From Lachnospiraceae bacterium (GTDB lineage Bacteria; Bacillota; Clostridia; Lachnospirales; Lachnospiraceae), in NCBI GenBank assembly GCA_022792885.1, contig JAAWBX010000034.1, positions 1 to 64,000 on the forward strand: DNA of 64,000 bases. The letters run 5' to 3'. Positions 1 through 6,922 of this stretch are shown here, one piece after another. The notes under the pieces are model-generated. The model did no database searches, was not told the DNA's origin, and saw only the letters and a program-made list of their open reading frames with translations. Both the position numbers and the translations under genes were made by a program. Position 1 is the first letter of the stretch. Each line of letters starts with the position of its first letter.

Positions 1-107
1 AGCCTTATGTTCCAAAGGCTTAGATCCTTTTCCCTTTCCAGCCTGCCTGACAGCAGGTCTTGTTGTCGTACTCTTTTTTCTATTAAATTTTCTTTTGATT
101 TTTTCAT
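1..107 (-). CDS. Partial small ORF running off the left edge (N-terminus only)
   Basis: On the minus strand an ATG at 107 opens a frame that stays open to base 1 (35 codons). The visible product begins MKKSKENLIEKRV and is rich in Lys, Arg, Glu and Gln, suggesting a helical start. It begins 15 nt after the stop of the next small ORF (123-284), so the two look co-transcribed. There is no strong ribosome binding site ahead of it. I do not recognise the family. Highly charged small proteins in short operons are common in Firmicutes mobile elements, but nothing here proves that. Confidence 0.4.
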   Translation of the reverse strand, partial: MKKSKENLIEKRVRQQDLLSGRLEREKDLSLWNIR

Positions 108-122
108 TTATCTACTTGACTT

Positions 123-284
123 TTAATAGTTGGTCTTTCCGCATTTCAGCTTATCGGAGAGATTGGGGACGCTTCCGCTCCGGCCGTACTCATCAACCAG
201 TATTTCAACGGCCTCGTCCATCGTCATTTCGACCCGGATAATGTAGGATTTGATTTCATTTCGGCAAGTATTTTTATTTCTCAT
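123..284 (-). CDS. Small hypothetical protein, 53 aa
   Basis: A 53-codon minus-strand frame whose ATG at 284 is preceded by a near-perfect ribosome binding site (AAAAGGAGG, 6-nt spacing). The start begins MRNKNTCRNEIKSY and the middle reads VEMTMDEAVEILVDEYG, an amphipathic helical stretch. Another minus-strand open frame overlaps the site from upstream: about 30 codons from near position 375, ending about 10 codons past the ribosome binding site, with no good start of its own. The tight RBS and the short gap to the next ORF make this a believable gene. Family not recognised. Confidence 0.55.
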   Translation of the reverse strand: MRNKNTCRNEIKSYIIRVEMTMDEAVEILVDEYGRSGSVPNLSDKLKCGKTNY

Positions 285-726
285 ATTCTGCCTCCTTTTC
301 CTGTTCGCCCATCAGTAAAGCTATTTTGCGAATATGCGGATGCTGTCCACTGTCAGGCGACGGATTTTTAAAGATGATTTTCGTTTTTAGTCACCCATGA
401 AGCGTTTTGTCAAGTGTTTTTTTCGTTATTGACGCAAACTTTTGTTAGCGCGGCGGAAAACAGGCAGGAAAAAGGGCGCAGGGGAAAGTCACCGCAAAAA
501 TCCGGACGGTCAAGAGTTTCATTTCTTCTGCAGAGCAGTTTTGCGGAAAGATATCAACTTCGATGTGACGAGGAATTTCTGACGAAGCTGCCGAAATATC
601 CGGGGAAGGCGCTATGGCGGCTGCCTGGCTAATCGGGGAAATAATCTTAAATCGGCATTTTCACGTTCTGCGCGTAGTTCCTTATAAACCGACCTAAACA
701 ACGATTAAAATATTTTTAATTTTTTA
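285..726. other. Long stretch without a convincing gene
   Basis: About 440 bases hold no supported gene. An ATG frame at 414-632 has no ribosome binding site and a low-complexity basic product, so I leave it out. A minus-strand frame lacking a start covers roughly 270-375 and may be the remnant of a larger gene. The right end becomes AT-rich just before the promoter at 727. No inverted repeats, integrase site or transposase fragment is obvious. Confidence 0.5.
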
Positions 727-755
727 TTGACTTTACAGCCCGGAGTTGATATTAT
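727..755 (+). promoter_or_regulatory. Sigma-A type promoter
   Basis: TTGACT at 727-732 and TATTAT at 750-755 are separated by exactly 17 bases. The only gene downstream is the Ltp-repeat protein at 908, which would leave an untranslated leader of about 145 nt. Confidence 0.65.
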
Positions 756-907
756 GTAAATATATCATTTAATAAAAACGCCGGATTTTGGCCTCTATCA
801 ATCGACGGTACCTTCACTTTATGAACATCCACCGTATCTCCCCGTTTTATGAACACAGGCCGACAAGGCTTATGTGATAAAAATAACTAAGGAATAAGGT
901 ATGAACA

Positions 908-1654
908 ATGAAAAAAAGTCCAGAAACAAAACTTTGCAAACACTGTAAATCGGAAATCGAGCGAGATGCCAAAATCTGCCCTCATTGCCGCAAAAAACAG
1001 GGCGGGAATCTCAAGATCGTTTTAATCGTTCTTGCCCTTCTTTGCGTAATAGGCGCGGCAATGGGCGGTTCCCAAACATCAAAATCAGACTCCCCCCAAA
1101 AAAGCGCCTCCTCCGCGGACAACTCTCAGTCCCCGGAAACGGATACCCCCGATACCACACTCGCCGGTGAAGCTTCCACGGAAGCTCCCGCCGATAATGT
1201 TCCCTCCGAATACAAATCCGCTTTAAATAAGGCGAACAGTTACAGCGATACCCTTCACATGTCGAAAGCGGCCATCTACGATCAACTGGTATCCGAATAC
1301 GGCGAGAAATTCTCCCCTGAAGCCGCGCAGTACGCAATGGATAATCTGAGCGTCGACTGGAATGCCAACGCATTAAAAAAAGCGGAAAACTACAGTGAAA
1401 CCTTGCACATGTCCAAAGCTTCCATTTACGACCAACTGATATCCGAATACGGTGAGAAATTCACTCCCGAAGAAGCGCAGTATGCGATCAATAACATCGT
1501 CGCCGACTGGAACGCCAATGCCCTTGAAAAAGCCAAAAGCTATCAAAACACCCTCGACATGTCCCCTTCCGCCATTTATGACCAGTTGGTTTCCGAATAC
1601 GGCGAAAAATTTACTCCTGAAGAAGCGCAGTATGCCGTCGACAATCTAGGCTGA
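908..1654 (+). CDS. Zinc-ribbon membrane protein with three Ltp-type repeats
   Basis: The 248-aa product starts with a zinc ribbon (Cys10, Cys13, Cys24, Cys27). One membrane segment follows at about residues 35-53, then a Ser/Pro/Thr-rich linker to about residue 100. Three 50-residue repeats fill the rest, each with the core YDQLxSEYGEKFxxEEAQYA. They match the host cell surface-exposed lipoprotein (Ltp) repeat family, PF07553. In Streptococcus thermophilus phage TP-J34, Ltp is a superinfection-exclusion lipoprotein that blocks DNA injection. Here the lipobox is replaced by a zinc ribbon plus transmembrane anchor, so the repeats should face outside while the zinc ribbon is cytoplasmic. Start 908 has AAGG 8 nt upstream. 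The gene stands alone with its own promoter and terminator. An anti-phage role is inference; such proteins are also widespread and uncharacterised in Firmicutes chromosomes. Confidence 0.85.
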   Translation: MKKSPETKLCKHCKSEIERDAKICPHCRKKQGGNLKIVLIVLALLCVIGAAMGGSQTSKSDSPQKSASSADNSQSPETDTPDTTLAGEASTEAPADNVPSEYKSALNKANSYSDTLHMSKAAIYDQLVSEYGEKFSPEAAQYAMDNLSVDWNANALKKAENYSETLHMSKASIYDQLISEYGEKFTPEEAQYAINNIVADWNANALEKAKSYQNTLDMSPSAIYDQLVSEYGEKFTPEEAQYAVDNLG

Positions 1655-1661
1655 AAACAAG

Positions 1662-1691
1662 CGCCCCGGAACCTCTGACACCGGGGCGTTT
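1662..1691 (+). terminator. Intrinsic terminator after the Ltp-repeat gene
   Basis: An 8-bp perfect GC stem (CGCCCCGG / CCGGGGCG) with an 11-nt loop is followed by TTT, 8 nt after the stop codon. Confidence 0.75.
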
Positions 1692-1788
1692 CCTGTCCCC
1701 TATCCTCTTTCATGCGCTTCAAACACACATCCGGGAGGGATACCGTCGCTTGGCAAAGACAGAGAACGACAGAAGGAGAAATCACATT

Positions 1789-2459
1789 ATGGCGAAAATT
1801 CTGATCGTCGAAGACGAAAAAAACATGCAGGAAATCATTGCCAAATATATATGCAGCGCGGCGGTCATACCTGTTTTACGGCAGATGACGGCATAGATGC
1901 GCTCATGATGCTGAAAAATAATCCCATGGATCTGATGATACTGGATATTATGATGCCCCATCTTGACGGATTTTCCGTCTGTAAGATGGCAAGGGAAATG
2001 AGCAATCTCCCAATTATCATGCTAACTGCCAAAAGCAACGAGGACGATAAACTAAAAGGCTATGATCTGGGGGCAGATGATTACATGACAAAACCGTTTA
2101 GTCCTAACGTGCTGCTGGCAAAAGCAAACGTTTTATTACGCCGTTCTTCCGTTCTTTTGGCAGACACCCTAAATGCAGGAAAAATTTCAATCATTCCTGC
2201 CTCTCATAAAGTTTTTTTGGAAGGAAAGGAAATTACACTGACCCACAAAGAATATGAACTGCTTCATCTTTTCATATCAAATCCAGGTCAGATTTTCAGC
2301 CGTGAGCAGTTACTTAACCGGATATGGGGATATGACTTTGAAGGAACCACCAGAACGGTAGATACACACATCAAAACCCTCCGCCAGAAATTAGGCGATG
2401 AAGGCAGACACATCGTCACGCTCATCCGGTCCGGCTATAAATTCGAGGTGACAGTATGA
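1789..2459 (+). pseudogene. OmpR-family response regulator, split by a frameshift in an (AT)4 tract
   Basis: An ATG at 1789 (AGAAGGAG upstream) starts MAKILIVEDEKNMQEIIAKY, the classic first strand and acidic pocket (Glu-Asp-Glu) of a receiver domain. The frame is lost at 1845-1852, where ATATATAT places the rest two bases out of register. The remainder runs from 1851 to 2459 (202 aa). It holds the phospho-acceptor Asp in LDIMMPHLDG, the conserved KPF lysine and a complete PhoB-type winged helix ending RSGYKFEV. Removing one AT unit would restore KYMQRGG and a full regulator of about 223 aa. Translation from 1851 alone would lack the acidic pocket. It overlaps the kinase start by 4 nt. It is either a pseudogene, a phase-variable gene or a sequencing error; the sequence cannot decide. 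Confidence 0.8.
1845..1852 (+). repeat. (AT)4 dinucleotide tract at the response regulator frameshift
   Basis: Four AT units lie exactly at the break between the two reading frames. Loss of one unit, or gain of two, rejoins the frames. The tract is short for a contingency locus but lies at the only position where the gene is broken. Confidence 0.6.
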
Positions 2460-3532
2460 AAATAACCGATCACATGAACATTTTTACCATTCGGAAGAAA
2501 ATTGTGCTGGCTTCCAAACTGGCGGGAGCTATTCTGGTATTATCTTATGCGCTTTCTACCAGACTGCCTCTAAATTCAGATGTTTCCCTTGGAATCTGGT
2601 TTGTCTTCGTTATCGCTCTGATCTGTATCATTGACTTATGGATGGCCCGATGCATTTCAGAGCCCGTATCCGAACTGAACGACGTCGCCCGGAGCATGGC
2701 AAATTTAGACTTTTCAAGGCTTTGCAGAATAACGGGACGCGATGAATTTGGGGAACTTTCCTGCAGTCTGAACATTATGGCCGAAAATTTACAGGAGGCG
2801 TTCAGACAACTGGAAAATGCAAACAAAAAGCTGGAACAGGACGTCAAGCAAAAAAAGCGTCTGCTGGCCGAACACAAAGAGCTGACGGACAACCTTTCCC
2901 ATGAAATGAAAACCCCGCTGGGCGTGATTCAGGCTTATGCGGAAGGTTTGCAGGATGAAACCGACGATACCAAAAAACAACGTTACCACGAGGTTATCGT
3001 GGCGGAAACGGAACGCATGAGCCGCCTGATCAGCACCTTGCTTGATTTATCCGCGCTGGAAAGCGGAGCCGCCGAACTTCGCACGGAACATTTTGACTTT
3101 GTCGAACTTCTGGAAACCATTGCCGGACGCTTGCTGATCGATACCCCGGATGCTGATTTTGACTTGCAATATGAATTGCCGGAGCTGCCTGTCTACGTCA
3201 ACACCGACAAGAATCGAATGGAACAGGTACTGAACAATCTGATTGTCAACGCCAAAAGAAATGTCCGGCCAGGCGGCATTTTGAAACTGTCACTGAAAGA
3301 ACGCGGCGGTATGCTGAATTTTTCTATCTATAACCAGGGATCGCCTATCCCGCAGGAAAATCTCCCAAAAATCTGGACAAAATTTTATCGCGATAAGAAT
3401 ACAAAATACAGCGGTTCCGGATTGGGGCTTGCGATTGTGGCACAAATCCTTTCTATGCAGCATCTAAGGTACGGCGCAGCAAACCGGCAGGATGGAGTGG
3501 TATTCTATTTTTCCATTCCTATTATAAAATAA
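2456..3532 (+). CDS. Sensor histidine kinase with short extracellular loop
   Basis: The 358-aa protein has two membrane segments (about 15-34 and 46-64) joined by only about 10 residues, then a HAMP-like linker with coiled coil. A HisKA helix follows with the phospho-accepting His in LSHEMKTPLG, then a HATPase domain with N box EQVLNNLIVNAKRN and G box GSGLGLAIV. The usual D of the G1 box is replaced (IYNQGSPIP), as in some VanS/BceS-like Firmicutes kinases. The tiny outside loop is typical of intramembrane-sensing kinases that watch cell-envelope stress or a partner transporter. The start codon overlaps the regulator stop (ATGA), so they are translationally coupled. The kinase is intact even though its regulator is frameshifted. 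The adjacent ABC-2 exporter is the likely regulated target. Confidence 0.9.
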   Translation: MKITDHMNIFTIRKKIVLASKLAGAILVLSYALSTRLPLNSDVSLGIWFVFVIALICIIDLWMARCISEPVSELNDVARSMANLDFSRLCRITGRDEFGELSCSLNIMAENLQEAFRQLENANKKLEQDVKQKKRLLAEHKELTDNLSHEMKTPLGVIQAYAEGLQDETDDTKKQRYHEVIVAETERMSRLISTLLDLSALESGAAELRTEHFDFVELLETIAGRLLIDTPDADFDLQYELPELPVYVNTDKNRMEQVLNNLIVNAKRNVRPGGILKLSLKERGGMLNFSIYNQGSPIPQENLPKIWTKFYRDKNTKYSGSGLGLAIVAQILSMQHLRYGAANRQDGVVFYFSIPIIK

Positions 3533-3543
3533 CTGCGTACGAA

Positions 3544-3580
3544 AAAGCTTCGGTTTTCAAAAATCGAAGCTTTTTTATTT
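3544..3580 (+). terminator. Intrinsic terminator after the kinase
   Basis: AAAGCTTCG pairs with CGAAGCTTT around a 12-nt loop and is followed by a T-rich run. It separates the regulator/kinase pair from the transporter operon. Confidence 0.75.
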
Positions 3581-3585
3581 AAAAA

Positions 3586-3615
3586 TTTCACATCGACTTT
3601 TCATCGATTTCACAT
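3586..3615 (+). promoter_or_regulatory. Candidate regulator-binding direct repeat ahead of the ABC operon
   Basis: TTTCACAT occurs at 3586-3593 and again at 3608-3615, a 22-bp period (about two helical turns), each followed by a related CGAC/GAAC sequence. OmpR-family regulators bind direct repeats of this kind. It lies just after the kinase terminator and about 110 bases before the small membrane peptide. The pairing with the neighbouring regulator is inference. Confidence 0.3.
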
Positions 3616-3723
3616 GAACTTCAACGCACTTTTTTATTCTTACCCCATCTCACGGCAGTTGCCCAGCGGACACGCAAATACGTCCGCCCGGACCGCCGCC
3701 CGCAAAATAAGGAGGTCATGCTT

Positions 3724-3876
3724 ATGTTTTTAGGTTTGAAATGGTACTGGTGGCTTGTAATTGTAACGGTGCTTATCATCTCTATCCCGTTCAAAATAAA
3801 ATTTATGAAGTGGTGGAGCGGACGGGAGCAAAACAAGAAAAACGGACAATACGGGAAATGGGGAGATGACGAGTGA
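3724..3876 (+). CDS. Small membrane peptide leading the ABC operon, 50 aa
   Basis: ATG at 3724 sits 8 nt after GGAGG. The product has one hydrophobic helix (about residues 5-25, WYWWLVIVTVLIISI) flanked by Trp and Lys, then a polar basic tail ending KWGDDE. Its stop overlaps the GTG start of the ATPase by 4 nt, indicating tight co-expression. No family is recognised. The arrangement suggests an accessory or regulatory subunit of the exporter, but that is inference from position only. Confidence 0.6.
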   Translation: MFLGLKWYWWLVIVTVLIISIPFKIKFMKWWSGREQNKKNGQYGKWGDDE

Positions 3877-4721
3877 TTGAAGTGAAAAATTTAACTTTTT
3901 CTTATATGAAAGACAAGCAGGCATTACATGGTTTGAACTTCACCGTGGAAGACGGAGAAATTTTTGGTTTCCTGGGGCCCAACGGCTCCGGGAAATCCAC
4001 GACCCAAAAGATATTAACCGGCATCCTGAAAGCCCATGGCGGCAGGGTCTCTCTGTTCGGGAAAGATTTAAGGAACACGCATACGCAGGATTTCTTTCGG
4101 AAGATCGGCGTTCTGTTTGAGTTTCCCTATCTGTATGCCAATTTAAGCGCTCTTGACAACTTGCATTACTTCTCCTCGTTTTATCCAAAAGAACAGTTGC
4201 GGGATGCGGAAGAACTGCTTGACGAGCTGGAATTTAAGAAGGACTTTCGAAGGAAACCGGTATCCTCTTACTCCAAAGGCATGCGTCAGCGTGTCAGCAT
4301 GGCGAGAGCCTTGATCAGTAACCCAAAGCTCCTGTTTTTGGACGAACCTACCAGCGGCCTTGATCCTACCGGAGCCGTTCTCTTCCGCAGAATTATAGAA
4401 AAGGAGCGGAGGAAAGGAACGACAATATTCATAACGACCCATAATATGCTGGACGCGGATCTGCTCTGTGACCGAGTGGCTTTTATCTCCAACGGAAATA
4501 TTGTCGCACTTGATACGCCCCGAAATTTGAAAGAGCAAAACAGCAACCACAGCATTATTATCGATTATCTGTATCAAGGCAGGCACGAAGAGCAAACTAT
4601 TGAAGCTGCAGAACTAAAATCAGGTATTCCTTTTCCATATGACGAACTGATCCGCGTCCACTCTCAGGAACCGACTTTGGAAGATATCTTTATCCGCTAC
4701 ACAGGAAGGAGGTTGCCTTAA
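3873..4721 (+). CDS. ABC exporter ATP-binding protein
   Basis: The 282-aa ATPase starts with GTG (MIEVKNLTF). It carries Walker A GPNGSGKST (residues 35-43), signature YSKGMRQRVSMARA and Walker B LLFLDEPTSGLDP, followed by the H-loop histidine (THNM). It belongs to the ABC-2 exporter ATPases related to the CcmA and BcrA types. It overlaps the small peptide gene upstream by 4 nt and the first permease gene by 1 nt. With the two permeases it forms an exporter of unknown substrate. The kinase/regulator pair next door suggests an antimicrobial or envelope-stress role. Confidence 0.9.
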   Translation: MIEVKNLTFSYMKDKQALHGLNFTVEDGEIFGFLGPNGSGKSTTQKILTGILKAHGGRVSLFGKDLRNTHTQDFFRKIGVLFEFPYLYANLSALDNLHYFSSFYPKEQLRDAEELLDELEFKKDFRRKPVSSYSKGMRQRVSMARALISNPKLLFLDEPTSGLDPTGAVLFRRIIEKERRKGTTIFITTHNMLDADLLCDRVAFISNGNIVALDTPRNLKEQNSNHSIIIDYLYQGRHEEQTIEAAELKSGIPFPYDELIRVHSQEPTLEDIFIRYTGRRLP

Positions 4722-5725
4722 TGTGGAAAAGTCTTTATTCTTTATTCAAAAAAGACTGCAGAATAACGGCATCAGGAAAATTCTTTCTTGTGACACTGGG
4801 ATCGCTTCTGCTTTATACGTTGTTCATTCATTTTGGCTATCTGAATTTCATGGCGGATAATACCGATACCTGCCGGGTATATCTCTATGATCCGGCAGAG
4901 ACTTTGGGACAAGTATCTCCGCTTATCCACTCGGTAGCTTCTATGGAAGAACTGGATGAGGCGCTTGCCAGAGACACAAGCGGCGGTGTCGGAATTTGCA
5001 TAACGGATAATGAGCCGAATGTCGTACTCTATGCAGGAACCGAAAAATTTGACCGCTGTAGAACGGATTATGCATTGTCGCTGCTGCATCCCGGCAGCGA
5101 ATATATACCGGAAACGGTGGGAGACAATTCCCCGGAAATGAAGCAGCGCAAAGAAATTACCTGTGAACTACTGTTTATTGAGGTTGTTGCCATAGGCTTT
5201 TTGGGAATTGCGTCCGTACTGTTCAAAGAAAAGCAGATGGGAGTAATCCGTGTGCATGCCGTTATGCCGTTTCCAAAAAATCTGTTCATATTTTCCAAGA
5301 TTTTTCTTTTTCTGCTCACGGATCTGATTTTTGCAGCTTTGATAACCCTGTTTAATGTGGGACCGGCAGAGGCGGGAAGCATTCTGCCCGCCATACTGAT
5401 ACAGACTGTGATCCTGTCCCTGATTATGATTCTCACGGGCTTCGGCTGCGCAATGCTGTTAAAAGATTTTAAACAATTTTCGCTGCTCTACCTGGTGATT
5501 TCCCTCTTTACAACGGTTCCGGTTTTCCTGTCGGCTAACCCCGCCATTAAAACGGATTGGATCCTCTACCATCCGTTTTTCCATGTGTATACGAAACTGA
5601 AAAACGCATTTTTCGGTATACCTGTTACAAGTCCTGTTTATTATATTTGCGCGACATGTATCATTTTCCTGCTCTTTGGCATTACCACCGCAGCGTTTCG
5701 CAAAGAAATGGGAAAGGAGGGCTGA
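4721..5725 (+). CDS. ABC-2 type permease, first subunit
   Basis: The 334-aa protein begins with a cytoplasmic stretch and a membrane helix at about 22-42. A large extracellular segment follows (about 45-140), then a cluster of about five helices over residues 150-330. This is the ABC-2 permease layout in which the first loop is exposed outside. Its start is preceded by GGAGG (8-nt spacing) and overlaps the ATPase stop by one base. It pairs with the second permease at 5728. The substrate is unknown; some fluoroquinolone-type and bacitracin-type exporters have this one ATPase plus two permease arrangement. Confidence 0.85.
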   Translation: MWKSLYSLFKKDCRITASGKFFLVTLGSLLLYTLFIHFGYLNFMADNTDTCRVYLYDPAETLGQVSPLIHSVASMEELDEALARDTSGGVGICITDNEPNVVLYAGTEKFDRCRTDYALSLLHPGSEYIPETVGDNSPEMKQRKEITCELLFIEVVAIGFLGIASVLFKEKQMGVIRVHAVMPFPKNLFIFSKIFLFLLTDLIFAALITLFNVGPAEAGSILPAILIQTVILSLIMILTGFGCAMLLKDFKQFSLLYLVISLFTTVPVFLSANPAIKTDWILYHPFFHVYTKLKNAFFGIPVTSPVYYICATCIIFLLFGITTAAFRKEMGKEG

Positions 5726-5727
5726 TC

Positions 5728-6750
5728 ATGAAAGGATTGATCTATCAACTGAAAAGTGTCAGGAAAGACAAGTTTTGCATCATGTCGTTTCTTCTGCCTA
5801 TCGCAATAGCCATCATGCTGAATATCGCCGGCTCTATTGATCTCTCTTCTTCAGGGGAATATGACTTTTGTGTGGTTGAAGGCAACATCACCGCAGAAAC
5901 ACAAACATGGCTCACAAAGTACGGTAATGTTACAATCTGTCAGACAAAAGAAGAATGGCTCTTAGCAATTAAGGAACCGTCTACCAACCGAATCGGTGTG
6001 GAAGCGGACGGAAAAGGTATCCGGACCGTTTTGTCCGGCGATGAAGCAACCATATGGCGGCAGACAGCGAGTACGCTCCCGGTCCTCTATGAACAGCGGG
6101 AACTTTTGTCCGAAATCCCTATACGGATCTTGGAACAGCCCGATATGCCGACGGGATTTCCATATATTCTTATGGCAGTAACGCTGATCGTCGCCATGTT
6201 CATGGGCTGTACCTTTAATGCCATGAATATTCTTTCCGAAAAAGAAAACGGTGTTGCATTGATAAACGAAATACTGCCTATGACATCCGGACAATATGTG
6301 ATTCAGAAAATTTTTATCGGTTTTGTATTTGGCTGCTTATCCGCCGTTGTTACGGCGACGATTTGTTTCAGACTTTCCCCCGTCGGGGCGGCGGCCATGC
6401 TGGCGCTGACCATATTGTCCGCCTTTGTAGCGGCCCTGATCGGCCTGTTCGTCGGCCATATTTCGGACGGGCTAATGGCAGGTATCGTTTACATCAAGGT
6501 TATTATGATTGTATTTATGACGGTTCCCCTGTTGAAATATCTGGTGCCGGCAGAAAATAACGTTCTCTCATATATCTGTTACCTTATACCGTCCAGCGCC
6601 ACTTTTGAGGGGATTATGGAACTGGTGAACGGCAGTACTGCAACCGCCGCCAAAGATATGGTTATCCTTGGGGTTCATTGTGTCGGCTGGTCTTTGCTAT
6701 ATGTTTTTTTTAAACAAAAAAAAGGAAAGCAGAGAGCTGCCATCAAATGA
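5728..6750 (+). CDS. ABC-2 type permease, second subunit
   Basis: I place the start at 5728 (AAAGGAGG, 7-nt spacing), giving 340 aa. Upstream extension of the frame would overlap the preceding gene for 170 bases without a ribosome binding site. It shares the first permease's topology: helix 1 at about 18-35, an exposed loop to about 145, then five or six helices. It ends in a basic tail (FFKQKKGKQR). It is the last gene of the operon, followed by a bidirectional terminator shared with the opposing tRNA gene. Confidence 0.85.
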   Translation: MKGLIYQLKSVRKDKFCIMSFLLPIAIAIMLNIAGSIDLSSSGEYDFCVVEGNITAETQTWLTKYGNVTICQTKEEWLLAIKEPSTNRIGVEADGKGIRTVLSGDEATIWRQTASTLPVLYEQRELLSEIPIRILEQPDMPTGFPYILMAVTLIVAMFMGCTFNAMNILSEKENGVALINEILPMTSGQYVIQKIFIGFVFGCLSAVVTATICFRLSPVGAAAMLALTILSAFVAALIGLFVGHISDGLMAGIVYIKVIMIVFMTVPLLKYLVPAENNVLSYICYLIPSSATFEGIMELVNGSTATAAKDMVILGVHCVGWSLLYVFFKQKKGKQRAAIK

Positions 6751-6774
6751 AACGACAGACACTTTTACGTAAAA

Positions 6775-6800
6775 AAACCTCTTGAAAAATCAAGAGGTTT
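6775..6800. terminator. Bidirectional terminator between the ABC operon and tRNA-Ala
   Basis: AAACCTCTTG and CAAGAGGTTT form a perfect 10-bp stem with a 6-nt loop. Reading leftward the stem is followed by a run of seven T, reading rightward by TTTTCT, so it can serve both directions. Confidence 0.8.
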
Positions 6801-6805
6801 TCTCA

Positions 6806-6878
6806 TGGAGCATAGGGGACTTGAACCCCTGGCCTCCACACTGCCAGTGTGGCGCGCTCCCAACTGCGCTAATGCCCC
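6806..6878 (-). tRNA. tRNA-Ala (anticodon GGC)
   Basis: The minus strand folds as a full cloverleaf. The acceptor stem GGGGCAT/ATGCTCC contains the G3:U70 wobble that marks alanine tRNAs. The anticodon arm CCACA-CTGGCAG-TGTGG shows GGC, and the T-arm has GGTTCAAGTCC. The discriminator is A and CCA is not encoded. Length is 73 nt. It reads GCC and GCU codons. Confidence 0.95.
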
Positions 6879-6893
6879 GTCATGTACTAGGAC

Positions 6894-6922
6894 ATTATAG
6901 CACTATTTTTTCGTTTTGTAAA
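6894..6922 (-). promoter_or_regulatory. Promoter of tRNA-Ala
   Basis: On the minus strand TTTACA (6917-6922) and a perfect TATAAT (6894-6899, with extended TG motif) are 17 bases apart, ending 15 bases before the tRNA. It overlaps the last codons of the gene upstream. Confidence 0.8.

Noticed and set aside
414-632. 72-aa plus-strand frame near the left edge
   Set aside because: No ribosome binding site, basic low-complexity product and no promoter; the promoter at 727 lies downstream of it.
1843-1856. Programmed ribosomal frameshift in the response regulator
   Set aside because: AAATATATATGC is not a slippery heptamer and no stimulatory hairpin or internal Shine-Dalgarno is visible; an indel in the AT tract is simpler.
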